DNA from: Takakia lepidozioides
Lineage: Eukaryota; Streptophyta; Takakiopsida; Takakiales; Takakiaceae
Direction of reading: 5' to 3'
Assembly: GCA_030704615.1 (NCBI GenBank)
Contig: CM060732.1
Span: 6,078,001-6,142,000 of the forward strand
DNA: 64,000 nt
Shown piece after piece: positions 34,001 to 45,175 of the stretch. The translations under genes were made by a program, and so were the position numbers. Under the pieces are notes generated by a model. The model was given only the letters and a program-made list of their open reading frames with translations. It did not search any database and was not told where the DNA came from. Numbering within the stretch: the stretch's first letter is position 1; each line of letters opens with the position of its first letter.

Positions 34001-34986
34001 TGGATATGTATGTGAAATGTGGGTGCATCGAGGATGCAAAGGGAGTATTTGACAATGTGACTGAACGAAATATGGTGTCATGAAATGCAATGATCGCAGG
34101 ATATGCCCAGCATGGTTGTCATAAGGAGGTCCTGCAACTATTTGAAGGAATGCAAAAGAACGGCTTGAAGCCGGACAGTATCACCTTTATATGTGTTCTC
34201 TCTGCATGGAGCCACACTGGCCTACTGAATGAAGGAAGACGCTACTTCGATTCCCTGAGTCAAGATCATGGTGTCACCCCGCCAGTAAAGCACTTTGGCT
34301 GCATGGTGGACCTTATGGATGTGCGGGACAACTACATGAGGCAGTGGACCTGATTAATAAAATGCCAGTCAATCCAGATGTTGTGGTGTAGAAGGCCTTG
34401 CTTGGTGCCTGCAGAATCCATGGCAATGTGGAGATGGCAGAATGTGTGGCAACATCTATCCTCAAGTGGGATGAACAGGATGCCGCGACTTATGTGTTGC
34501 TATACCAAACATCTATGCTGCAGCTGGCAGGTGGGATGACACTGCAAAGGTGATGAAGGTCAGAGGGGTTGAAAAGGAGCCAGGTCGCTGCTGCATTGAG
34601 GTTTGCAACAGGGTGCACACCTTCGTTGTAGATGACAAGTTGCATCCCAGAATTAAGGAAATCCATGCTGAGCTGAGAAGATTGTCTGGGAAGATGAAGG
34701 AGGCGGGGTATGTGCCTGACAGGCGCTTTGTATTGCATGATGTGGGGAGGAGGAAAAGGAATTTTCTCTTTGCCACCACAGTGAGAAGCTGGCCATTGGT
34801 TTTGGGCTGATCAGCATGACCCCTAGGACGCCTCTCCGTCTCATGAAGAATCTTCGAGTGTGTGGTGACTGCCACACCTCCACCAAATTCATCTCAAAGA
34901 TTGTTGGCCGAGCAATTGTTGTACGGGATGCTAACCGCTTTCACCACTTTGAAGATGGGATTTGTTCTTGTGGTGATTACTGGTGA
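31060..34986 (+). pseudogene. PLS-class PPR-DYW pseudogene with about ten near-identical 303-bp triplet units
   Basis: A P-L-S triplet of about 101 residues recurs: VVSWxAMIAGYAQQGRGMEA, LETYEQMMGEGVKPxxITFV, [59 protein letters not shown]. Units start near 31275, 31570, 31872, 32172, 32480, 32783, 33237, 33797 and 34097. The longest clean stretches are 31857-32537 and 32465-32857. The C-terminus has E-type motifs (LLGACRIHGNVEMAE) and a complete DYW deaminase: [16 protein letters not shown] and final CGDYW with stop at 34984-34986. In-frame TGA at 34081-34083 and TAG at 34389-34391 replace conserved Trp codons, and there are many frameshifts. DYW proteins edit organellar transcripts; this copy cannot be translated intact. 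Confidence 0.9.
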
Positions 34987-36671
34987 AAGGATGTCTTCTT
35001 GGAAAGATGCGAGTGTCTTGCTTCATTCATTGATCTGTGACTTAGCTACTCACACCATCCACCATTTCCCGAAAGTATTGACCATGATGTACTGTTGAGT
35101 GCATTTCCTGTGCCATAAATCCACAGGAAATGATGGTGGGGTCTACCTGGCATAGGTGGGAAGTCAGCCCATAATTGCACTTGACTGAAGGGGTGATTTT
35201 CCACTGATTCTGGTGACAGTGGATGGAAATTAGAGTGCTGTCCTAATTCTGGGTTTGGGTGGTGGAGCTTCTCCAAAGCTTCAAGATGGAAGTGAATACG
35301 AATTTTAATGAGCTTGATGAGAGGGGCAACCCTGTGCACAAGTTTGTTCAACATCTTAAATTTGGACATGTTTGTTTGTTTCTCGCGGTGTGGCTTTGGA
35401 TGGAGCCCTTGATGAACTTGCATGAATATTGGCAAAAGCTAGCCTTAACCCACCAAGATCCAATCCCATGGTGGATGCTTGAAAGATCATACAGGGAATG
35501 TAAGGGTATTTGGGTATGTTGTTATTGATTGATGCGGCTTGTGAAAATTGAATGTTGAAATGCAGATCCGCCATTTTTCTTCCAGAAAAAAACAAAACAT
35601 GGGATCTCTGCATGTAACACCGCGGGGATGACCCAGCCCTTTTTGTGAAAAATTGAACGTAGTTCTCAAAATTCGTTGCTAGTAGTGCGGAGCAACGCGA
35701 AGCCCTAGTTCTAGCAACGACCGAAGGTCCGAAGCTAGTTTAGCGTAGAGCAGGAATAGGGTGCCATAGTGCCACGTCATCGTAGCCAGGTTATTGTCGT
35801 CGTCAATTTCTTTGGAATCTGCCCGGACGGCCCGCGCGAAATAGGCCAATAGAAATCGCCGCGCCAACGTTTTTGGAACTGCCAGCAATGCCCGGATCTT
35901 GATCTTCTTGAACTGCAGGAGCTCTGCATTTTCCGCCATCGTTCACCTTGCAAGCACAGGCATGGATAGCTGAAGGAGCAGGGATCGAGTGTGGGTCCAG
36001 ATTCATCCAAAAGGGCCGGATTTCAAGCTCTAGATTACCTATGATTCGAAAAGACAACAAATGGGGAGGAGTTTCTTGCAGACAGAATCGGAAGCTTTCA
36101 CTCGTGATTGGGTGGGAAAGAAGAAAAGTGCAGCTTAGATTACACCTTACTTCCTTGTTTCAGACCCGCACAATGAGTCTCCATGATTGATTTTCCATGA
36201 GCACGAAGGGTATGTCAGGTTGTGTCTGGTTGCAAAAGTCCCATATCTGCTTGAAGCTAAACCCAAGTTTCAAACCTAATCTTACATTGACTAGATTGTA
36301 ATTGATGTCTGTCTGCCATAACCTCCCTATAACCAGTGTTAACTGGAAACAATAAATGCAAACTGTGAGACTGACATTCAAAGCTGAAGGTTGCTCTTTT
36401 TCCATGTTTCAGCCTTCTTGGCCATTATTTTTGTGACCATTGTTTTATCAAACGTGGTGATAATGATGCAATTTGGATATAACCATATATGTTATAGGAA
36501 TCCATCTGTGTGTTAGTGTCCCTGAGATTTACTAGTTGATCGGGATCTGAAGGACCCTTTAGTCCCTCATTCTGTAGTGAGGGAAGTGGTTAAAGTGAAG
36601 GGCCTTTATTCAGTAAAAAAACCGTTTAGACAGGTTGTCTAATTTACCTTGTCATGTTCTGAAGCTTGCAT
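34987..36671. other. Intergenic, with a PPR-leader relic
   Basis: Mostly without a supported gene. About 35945-36055 repeats the leader-like segment seen at 12.6-13.6 kb (GCATGGATAGCTGAAGGAGC). A short reverse-strand frame (35939-35679, MAENAELLQFKKIKIRALLA) has coding-like composition and an ATG, and could be a first exon or relic. I do not recognise it. Confidence 0.35.
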
Positions 36672-36815
36672 GGTTTGATTCCAGAACCATTCCTCCAAGA
36701 AGACCTTCCGCTGTTGAAGGGGACACATAATATCAAAGTAGGGCCTCCCTGGAGCAAAGAGGACCTGGAGCTCTTCTATCAAGCATTTCGGAAATATGGC
36801 AGAGACTGTAAAAAG
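36672..36815 (+). pseudogene. SANT/Myb-like exon fragment resembling LIN-9/ALWAYS EARLY
   Basis: The frame reads GLIPEPFLQEDLPLL, then VGPPWSKEDLELFYQAFRKY, GRDCKK and meets a GT splice-donor-like site at 36816. The pattern (W)-SKEDLE-FY-AFRKYGRD resembles the SANT domain of plant ALY proteins, subunits of DREAM-type cell-cycle complexes. A conserved Trp near the end appears as Cys. No matching downstream exon was found, so it is probably an isolated exon relic. Confidence 0.45.
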
Positions 36816-37299
36816 GTATCTTATGACCACAATTGACTTGTTGAGATTGTTTTCTGGTTGTACCAAAATCTCTTGTCATCTTGACTGCTTTTTGCAGCAA
36901 CAAATGAAGCGAGCAACAAATTGTCTTTGTAGGTCCATCTATATTAGGTTGACATTGGAATTTCAATGCATGTTGTTTGTGAGGCACAAGCAATTGTCCT
37001 ATTTGTTGATCCATCCCGCTGTGTGATAGTCCCTGCTTTCAAGCAGCAGAGAATGTCTCTCAGAACAGGGGGCTACAGTAGACACTCTATGATATTTCTA
37101 CATGGACCATTTAGTCTTGTTTTGTCCTCTTATCATATTCATTCCCAATTTTTCATTTTGTGTTTTTAAGTTACCTCGTTGGGTGAATCTATGGTGGTTT
37201 GGATTTTTTGCACACGTTACTGCCAATGGGATAATAGGCGCATTGAAAAAACTTTCTCACAAATTGTCAGCAATGCAGCACCAGAACTAGTGTGTGTGG

Positions 37300-39110
37300 T
37301 AAGTATGGTCGGGGTGTTTGCTAGATAAATTTTAGGTTATCATTGTCAGCTCTTAGCAGCAGGGCCATACTGTTGCCTAGGCAGGGTTAGCTGAAAGAGG
37401 CAGGGTTAGCTGAAAGAAGCAGAGATGAAGCGTGGGTGCAGATTTATCCGAGAGGTCCTGATTTCAAGCACCAGAGTGCATATGAGTCACTGAGGATTGA
37501 CAGCTACAAAAAATCTGCAAAGGTAGATGGTCATCTTGAAGGGGCAGTGGTAGCACAATTGATAAAATCAGGCACCTCCACAATGATCTCCACTTCCAAA
37601 AGAGGACCCTGGGAGGAAGTTCTCATGATTTCTTCTGGCGCTTCTGAACTTGTGAGGACACTATATGAGGCACACTGAAAGAGGCTCTGAAATTTTTGAA
37701 CCATGGAGGCATTTTCACAAAGTCACATAATGGAGGCACCTTCTTCAACACATTTCATCTTGTTCATAAGTTGAGTTGGGTGTTTCCTAGAACTTCAAGC
37801 TCCAGATTACCTATGATTCCCTGTGGATCAATAGCTACAAGAAACCTGCATGGGTAGATGGTCACCTAAAGGCAGCAGCTGCAGCGGCACCTTTGCTAAA
37901 ATCAGGCACCTCAACCATGACAACAGCTTCTGAAAGAGGATCAAGTGAGGGAGTCCACAATCCCTCTTCTGGCACTTCTGGGCATGTGAAGATGCTTTGT
38001 GCGGCAGGCAGTCTGACAAGGGCTCTACAGACTTTAAACCAAGGAGGCATTTCAGAATGTATGTCTCTCTCTTGCTTAAGTGCATCGAGATGGAAGGTCT
38101 GGAAGCTGGAAAGCAAATACACACTCACATTATCCAAAGTGGGATTCCCGCCAAATGTTTTCTACTCAACACCCTTGTCAACATGTATGTTAAGTGCAAG
38201 AGCATCATGGATGCTCACCAAGTGTTCAACAGAAGGGCTCAACCATTTTTGATCACGTGGAACACGATGCTTGCAGGGTATGTACAGCAAGGGCGGTATG
38301 GAGGCCTTGGAGACCTATGATCAAATGATGGGGGAAGGGGTGAAGCCCGACCACATCACGTTTCTGTGCATTTGCAATGCGTGTGCAAGCCTGGCAGCTC
38401 TGGAAAAGGGTGAAGCGGTGCATGGCGATCAAATCTGGAATTGTACCCGATGTCATTCTGAACACTGCCCTGGTGGAAATGTATGTCAAATGTGCGTGCA
38501 TTGAGGATTCAAAGGGAGTGCTCGACAGTATTGGCTGAACGAGATGTGGTGTCATGGAGTGCGATGATTGCAGGATATGCACAACAAGGGTGCTGGATGG
38601 AGGCTTTGGAGACCTATGAGCAAATGATGTGCGAAGGGGTGAAGCCCAACCACATCACATTTTTTTTTGTTTGCAATGCGTGTGCAAGCCTGGGAGTTCT
38701 GGAAAAGGGGAAAGAGGTCCATGGTGACATCGTCAAAGCTGGAATTGTACCAGATGTCATCCTGAACCTTGCCTTGGTGGACATGGATGCAAAATGTGGG
38801 TGCATTAAGGATGCGAAGGGGTGAAGCCCAACCACATCACATTTGTTTTTGTTTGCAATGCGTGTGCAAGCCTAGGAGCTCTGGAAAAGGGGGAAGAGGT
38901 CCATGGTGACATCGTCAAAGCTGGAATTGTACCAGATGTCATCCTGAACACTGCCCTGGTGGACATGGATGCAAAATGTGGGTGCATTAAGGATGTGAAG
39001 GGAGTTTTCAACACTATGGCTGACCGAGATGTGGTGTCGTGGAACGCGATGCTTGCAGGGTATGCACAGCAGGGGCGCGGGATGAAGGTCTGCTTCTGTA
39101 AGGTACTTCT
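37300..39110 (+). pseudogene. Second PLS-class PPR pseudogene, with N-terminal leader, lacking DYW
   Basis: From about 37436 a leader reads QIYPRGPDFKHQSAYESLRI then DSYKKSAKVDGHLEG; a related copy is near 37800-37900. The first PPR motifs are better preserved than elsewhere: YVSLLLKCIEMEGLEAGKQI, LLNTLVNMYVKCKSIMDAHQ, FLITWNTMLAGYVQQG (about 38065-38290). Three to four of the 303-bp triplets follow, then homology stops near 39100 with no E or DYW domain. Two almost identical half-units (38614-38824 and 38818-39030) abut, showing a recent local duplication. Frameshifts make it non-functional. Confidence 0.85.
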
Positions 39111-40251
39111 TTGTGATGCAGTGTAAAGCTTGTAGATGGATGAAGGACACTTGGTCAAAGGCACAATGCAGGCAGCCTCTTGTGGCAATTCGTATAGCCT
39201 AGCGCAAATCTGTGAGAACTCCAAAAGTAGGTTGCCTTCTTTCTAGCTGTTGTTCCTGAAGTATTGTCACTCGTGTTTTAGGTTGAGGCTGCAAGGCTGC
39301 ACCATACTGAGGCTGCCAAAACTTTGTTGCTACTTCCGTGGGTGCGGGATGAAGGTGTACATGACCAATAGGACTGCAGGTGTTTGTTTTTGTATTATTT
39401 TTCAAATGAGTGATGGTGGGGTGTTGTACAGTGTGTTTACTCCTCTTCTCATATGAGCTTCACCGTCGGCTGCACTCAAGTGACGACTCTTCTCACATCT
39501 CAGTCGTGCACGGTCTTCTCCTCATACCCACTCCTCAACCACTTTCACAGTAATCAAACTACATTGGTCAAAGCAAGAAATTAGTACAGAATGACTGACC
39601 GTTTCTGATACAAATGGTCCTAATTCTTCACTGTCTGTGTACAATTCGGCTTTCCTGACTAAAAAACACTCAAAAAATAATCCGCGCGTTTTTTAATGCA
39701 CCTACATATATGGCGACCAATGGGGAACACTCGTCCCAAGGGTGAAAGAACCCTGAATCACTGGTTTGACAACTCTCTAAATAGGTACACACATTGGGTA
39801 TATAATTGTAGTTTGTCACCAAGTTTGGTGATTTATGGAGCAAATTAGCAACGGCTCCAAATTATCGAATCGACGACACTCACGGGAGCCGGTTATTTGA
39901 GTTTTTACTTCATGGATGGATGAAAAATCCTAAATTTGCCTTGAGGAGCTGGATGGATGAAATAACAACTTCATTTATGACCAAAACCACTCACTGAGTG
40001 ATATTCTGAAATGTTCATTCAAATAATATGACTCGTTGAGTTATTTAAGGTCACACACATAGTTGTTTGTGAAGTCATTGCATTTATCACTACATCCAGT
40101 TTTATCGCACTGAAATATGTCACGTGTCCATATTCCTAATGGACACGTGTCCAGTGGTTGGAATCACTATGTTGTGAAGTGGTTAGTTTACCACTGTGAC
40201 ATGTCAGCGAACAGGTGGACTCGAAGGTGAGTGGGCGTAACCACTGTCCTT
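39111..40251. other. Intergenic, A/T-rich, no supported gene
   Basis: No coding sequence. The right half contains many short inverted words (ACCACTCACTGAGTG, CACGTGTCC/GGACACGTG) that merge into the foldback element that follows. Confidence 0.4.
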
Positions 40252-40588
40252 AACCACTGGTGACACGTCATGTCATTTACCACTGACCTGTCCTAAAGCA
40301 CTAGTTATTCATCACTCTGGGGCCAGAGTGGTTTGGTATCTTTAACCACTCAAAATGAGTGGTTACCAGAGTGGTTATTTTGGGTTTTCTTTCTAGTGCT
40401 TCGTCTTCCTCTTCGTCTTCTTCGTTGATAAGTGCCACCTCACCATCCAAGTGAAGGATGAAAAAACACTGTTAGGAGTGGACTAAAGTGCAATCAGGAG
40501 TGAAATCAACAGGAGTGGACTAAGGTGATGAATAACCAGTGCTTTAGGACAGGTCAGTGGTAAAGGACATGACATGTCACCAATGGTT
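40252..40588. mobile_element. Foldback/MITE-like element with 64-bp inverted arms
   Basis: 40252-40315 is the reverse complement of 40525-40588 with 4 mismatches in 64. The 209-bp interior contains a further palindrome at 40344-40364 (9-bp stems AACCACTCA/TGAGTGGTT) and repeats of AGGAGTGGACTAA that pair with TTAGTCCACTCCT just outside the right arm. No coding capacity. This is the structure of a non-autonomous foldback transposon; a transcribed copy would form a long hairpin RNA. Confidence 0.75.
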
Positions 40589-40784
40589 CACTCCACCTTA
40601 GTCCACTCCTGTTACACTGGTTAGTCCACTCCTGATGATTTCCATCCAAATATTAGTTTATAATTATATCTCCCTCTAGTTTATACTAGTTTAATACTAT
40701 TTTACAATAATTTAATAGCCCCGAAAAGAGTACAAAAGAAGGGCAAGGCTTCCTTGTTTCTTCACTAGTTCATTTGTTTGTTTT

Positions 40785-41508
40785 TGTCGCGCACCTCACT
40801 TCGGTAAGCTCCCCTTCAAGTCATAGTTACTCGCTTTGATGCGCGCGTCTAACTCCCAAACTGGCCGCCGGGCCAACTCGGAGCTTCGGCTGCTCACCGG
40901 GGCATAACAGTCCCCCTTTGCTCCTCCATGAGACCCTCGCACACTTTGGGCTAGTAGAAATTCCCTTTGGTTGTTGGCAGTCCGGAACAGCTCCCCACAC
41001 CTTGGTCGCTTTCCGGCTCGCACGCTTACTCACTAGTTTTTGGTGACCAACGGGTTTGCACCGTTCTCGGGGTTACTACTCCCTATATATACTTTTGTGA
41101 CTGTCCGCGGGGATTTCACAAATAACACGGTCCTTTTATGGTGAACCACCACAGAGACCCTTGATTCCCGGTGATGAGTCGCGGTGAGTCTTGGCCCACC
41201 CACCACGGCCCCAATGGACCGTGATGAGTCCCAAGACTCCCCACGACTCCCACCACAAGGTCTCAACCCCATGGTGAGTCCTATGCCACCCCCACTAAGA
41301 CCCACTAAGCTACCACCACCCCTCGTGGAACCACCCCCACCGCAACCCGGTGTGCGGGGCTCCACCTAGTGAGCGCCTCCGCCTCCTTGAGTGCCTTGGG
41401 CACTCAAGGGTGCTTCAGCCCCCATACCCATTGTTGCCACCGCCCCCACCACAGGGGCAGCCCTTCTTGTGTCCCGACCCCCTGCCCTCAAGGCAAAAGG
41501 CCGCGACA
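40785..41508 (-). mobile_element. Probable solo LTR (724 bp)
   Basis: Bounded by TGTCGCG (left) and CGCGACA (right), the inverted termini of an LTR. It is a close direct copy of the LTR at 53965-54677, which is followed by a primer-binding site that fixes the orientation as reverse strand. The flanks GTTTT (40780-40784) and GCTTT (41509-41513) match at 4 of 5 bases, consistent with a target duplication around a solo LTR. Proline-rich forward frames inside it are incidental. Confidence 0.7.
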
Positions 41509-44500
41509 GCTTTGCTCTTGCTTTGTTGTAGTCTAGTTTTCTAGAGGGAGCCTAGGTCCTAGAGAGTGGAGCTTAAAGCTCTCTAGTTTAGAAATGTGCT
41601 TTTAGAGACAATGTGTCTACTTCATTGTAGGCCTTGGTGCCATTTTGCTTTGCTTAAGGAGGAAGTTTGTGATAACAAAGAGAGTAGATTAGAGAGACTT
41701 AGGACAAGTAGAGAGCTGTGGGTGGACCAAGTTGACGAGCACCTAGGATGGCCTCAAGAGTACCACGCCAATGAGCCAATAGAGCATCCCGAGCTCACAT
41801 TGCTCCTAAGGGTGATGCACCACTCCCTTTGCATTTGTTATTTATCTTTTGGGATATGTCCATGTGAAGTGTTTAAGACAAACCCATGGTTGTCTCTTAT
41901 ATGTTGAAAACTAACCCTCTAATGTGAGAGGAGAGCTTGGTTTATGTGAAGGGTTCATTTGTTAAGGAGAAGGTACTCCATTGAGTTGTGTTTTATGTGA
42001 AGGGTTCACTTGTTAAGGAGAAGGATACTCCATAAAGGCTAAGAGTGGAGGAAGGCCTCTTAAGCCATATACTATAGAGAGCTTGTGTGTATTTCATTTA
42101 TGCTTTTGGCATTTAGTTTTGAGAAAAAGAGTCCAAAAGAGGAAGGACCAGCAAGTATACTAGTGATTATGAAGGTCAGAGTGGCCGTGCTTTTCTTGTT
42201 TTTTTTGTTTTTTTTCCATTTATTCAGCGCCATTGCAGCCCGCTTCGTTGCAGCTGGAGGGGCCATAGCCTTTAGGCCTAAGCAGCAGGTACCCGCAGGT
42301 CCCCCGTAGCCACACGCCGTGGCGCTAAGAGCCGCGGGGCCCCCAACAACCCCGTTGACTGAGATATCGTACGGGAGAGAAGGGACGCCGCACGCGCGGC
42401 CAACAGCAGTGTGCGAGCTGAGAGGGGGGTTCACCAGGGACCGCTGGATATCCGCGTTGGGCGGCGGATCGCTGGTCGCTGACTGCTACCACCTCACGGA
42501 CCTATCGTAGAGCGCTGGCGCGGGCCGCAACTGCCTGCACCCCGCCACGTGTCCAGGGTTCTTTTATCCAGTGGGCGGCCCCCATGGCTGCATAAAAGGG
42601 GTCTTTTTTAACCCTTCAACTATTGAATATTGGGGAAACCCCCCCTAGTGTTGATTTTCTTTGTATTGAGTGAATGAAGGATAGAAAAAATCTTAGATTT
42701 GGGTAGGAGGGTGCCTTGAGGAAGGCCTCTTATAAGCCGGGGCTCAAAGCTTGGGAAGTCCCGAGCTCAAAGCTATACGCCGAGACAGCGGCGAGGAAAC
42801 TTTTGGATGCAAAATACTTTATCCTTGTTTCTAGACTACAGTAGTGAATAGTAAGTGGTGAGAGGTAGAGGATGACTTATTCTAGGAGGGGAAAGTGCCC
42901 TTTCCCACTTATTTAATGATATTTTAGGTGCACCTGGGGAAAGGAAAGGCTGGTCCCACCAGGGAGAGTAGTTTAAGATATAACCATGCATGTTTTGGCT
43001 GGCGGATGAACAACAATCTTCATCCGCCTCTCTATTTTTTCATCCGTTAAGGTAGGGGCAACGGTTCCCCGCCACGAGAGCGGTTCCCCGGGGTTCCCAC
43101 AGATAAGGTGCGTTCCTAGGCTGTTCCCCATGCCCCCTGCAGGTAATTTTTGGATCTCTAGATCTAGAATCGAGAAGAGATTCATTTTCCAGGTATTATT
43201 ATTTTTATTATTTTCCTATTTCTTTATTAATTTTGAGGCAGTAGCCGCGAGGCAAAGTGGCTCTTAGTTACGCCGGCTTCGGCTGGAGTCGTATCTCTCT
43301 ATTAATTTTGGCCTTTTGTTTGCATGGAAAATAGGGAAAATTAGTCCTACAGACTTGGATTAAAATTGACCCCTTTAGAAACCAGATTTGGGAAATTCCA
43401 AAGGAGGTTTTGCCCTTCTTAAGATGTGGATTGAAGTCAACCACCCATGAATTGGCCATTGAGAAGAGATGGTCCCTCTTCCTCCCTAAACCCGGTAAGT
43501 GCTTTGTGAAGGGACGATGGATTAAGTCCCGGCTATTAGCGGTTCAGGGGTTTAGGCCAGTAGGATTTAGTTAATAACACAAAGACTTGGAAGGCAATTG
43601 AAAGATTAGAAAAAATACAAAAATATATCGCAGGACTTAGGAACGCAATCTCGCCCTGTGAGGGAGAACTTGATCTCTCATGCCGAAGAACATGCACCCA
43701 CAGAGGGAGTGGTAGAGACGAAAGTGGGAGGCACAGGCAGAGAGTTGCTATTCCGTGAGCCTGGAGGCGTGAGCCTGTGAGCCCAGGAGCCCGTGAGCCC
43801 ATCATAGGCTCATGCCACGTCATCTTTGAATTTCGAACTTTCAGGGCGTATTTCCACGGGAGGCGCCTATTTCCGCAGATTGATTTAACTTTTTTCAGTC
43901 ATTGTAGATGACATTTTTTACATCCATCCCACCCCCGGCCCTCGTGTTATAGCAGCGAATTGATTAGTGTGTGATTGCCGAAATGAGAGAGAATGAGTGT
44001 GTTAGTTACATGAAGCTTTCTTACCAGTCCAAGCGTAGTAGCAGCTTACAGTGCACATCCTAGACCCAAAAGTTAGCCGGAGTGGAATTGAGGCTTAGAC
44101 ACGTGAAAATCGCCCACATGGAATAGACTCATTTAGATGTGGTGTACATACTAAGCCCTTGCATATTTGAAATGGATGAATGTCGTTGTGTTTGAATGAA
44201 ATATTCTCCGGGATGGTCGAGATGAAATTCAATGTATGTGATTTGACTTTACACTTCTTATAGACAAATGTTTGTGGATGTGGATGCATAGTCGTCTGCC
44301 TAGATGAATGTGTCCACGTCGTGTGTGTACGTACGTATGTAGTTCCGGCACATGTACGCATCCAATCATGCATATGCAATCCTAGAGAATTCGATACATG
44401 CAGGGAGGTGGACAAGCAGGGAGGGAGGGGTGATGGCGGACGCTACCGGGGTGGAGTCGGGAGTATCTCTAGAGGTGGATTATTTGAGAGGATCGGATGG

Positions 44501-44515
44501 AGGTAGGTAGGTTCC
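41509..44515. other. Intergenic, no supported gene
   Basis: Contains a local direct duplication (about 41945-41985 and 41998-42040, both with TATGTGAAGGGTTCA and TTGTTAAGGAGAAGG), a G+C-rich stretch at 42230-42560, and a TATA-like GCATAAAAGGGG at about 42590. The last could belong to an unrecognised LTR or gene promoter. Repeated GTGAGCC words lie at 43757-43800. No coding sequence convinces. Confidence 0.35.
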
Positions 44516-45175
44516 CACGCAGATGCCTAAAAACAGTGTGCGGCACCGCACACTGTTTTCAGGGCATCTGCGGTGCACGTTTTCTCTGTAGTTGCCCATC
44601 CCACACACCGTTTGTTTTTTTTCTTGTTTTTTTTTTAAATTAATTTACCGCACACTGTTTTCAGGGCAGCTGTGGTGCACGTTTGCTCAGCAGCTACCCA
44701 TCCCACACACCGTTTTTTTTTTTTTTTTTTTTTTTTTCACCTTCCCGAAAAACCTGCACCGCAACTGCCCTGAAAACAGTGTGCGACACCGCACACTGTT
44801 TTCAGGGCATTCACAGTGCACGTTTTCTCCGCATCTGCCCATCCCACACAACGGGTTTATTTTATTTTATTTTATTTTTTATTTGAAAACGTGCACCGCA
44901 ACTGCTCTGAAAACAGTTCGCGGCACCGCACACTGTTTTCAGGGCATCTGCGGTGCACGTTTTTTCCTGCAGCAACCCATCCCACACATGATTTTTTTAT
45001 TTTTATTTTTTTAAACCTGCACCGCAGATGCCCTAAAAACAGTGTGTGACACGTTTTCTTTGCAGCTGCTCATCCCTTACAACGGTTTTTTTTTTTTTTT
45101 TTTTTTTCCCTCTTCCGTTCCCACGCAGATACCCTAAATACAATGTGCGGCACCATCCCACACACGTTTTTTTAT
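44516..45175. repeat. Array of hairpin units separated by oligo(T) tracts
   Basis: Five to six related units. Each full unit pairs a left arm like GTGCACCGCAGATGCCCTGA + AAACAGTGTGCGG with a right arm CCGCACACTGTTTTCAGGGC + ATCTGCGGTGCACG around a loop of only a few nt. It is followed by a CATCCCACACACCG box and a run of T. Full hairpins: 44516-44578, 44753-44822, 44890-44959. Half units: right arm only at 44650-44684, left arm only at 45016-45050, a degenerate one at 45120-45170. Oligo(T)-rich tracts lie near 44612-44640, 44715-44740, 44860-44885, 44990-45012 and 45085-45107. No coding capacity. Confidence 0.85.

Noticed and set aside
34081-34391. Stops in the DYW gene removed by U-to-C RNA editing
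   Set aside because: The lost codons are Trp (TGG), which U-to-C editing of TGA or TAG (to CGA, CAG) would not restore; such editing is also organellar.
41184-41369. Proline-rich protein gene (also at 54353-54538)
   Set aside because: The frame lies inside both LTR copies and reads antisense to the element; it reflects base composition.
44592-45049. Phe-rich forward ORFs over the hairpin array
   Set aside because: Produced by oligo(T) tracts and the repeated unit.
44516-45175. CRISPR-like array
   Set aside because: Repeats are hairpins with oligo(T) spacers, not direct repeats with unique equal-length spacers, and the context is a plant nuclear genome.
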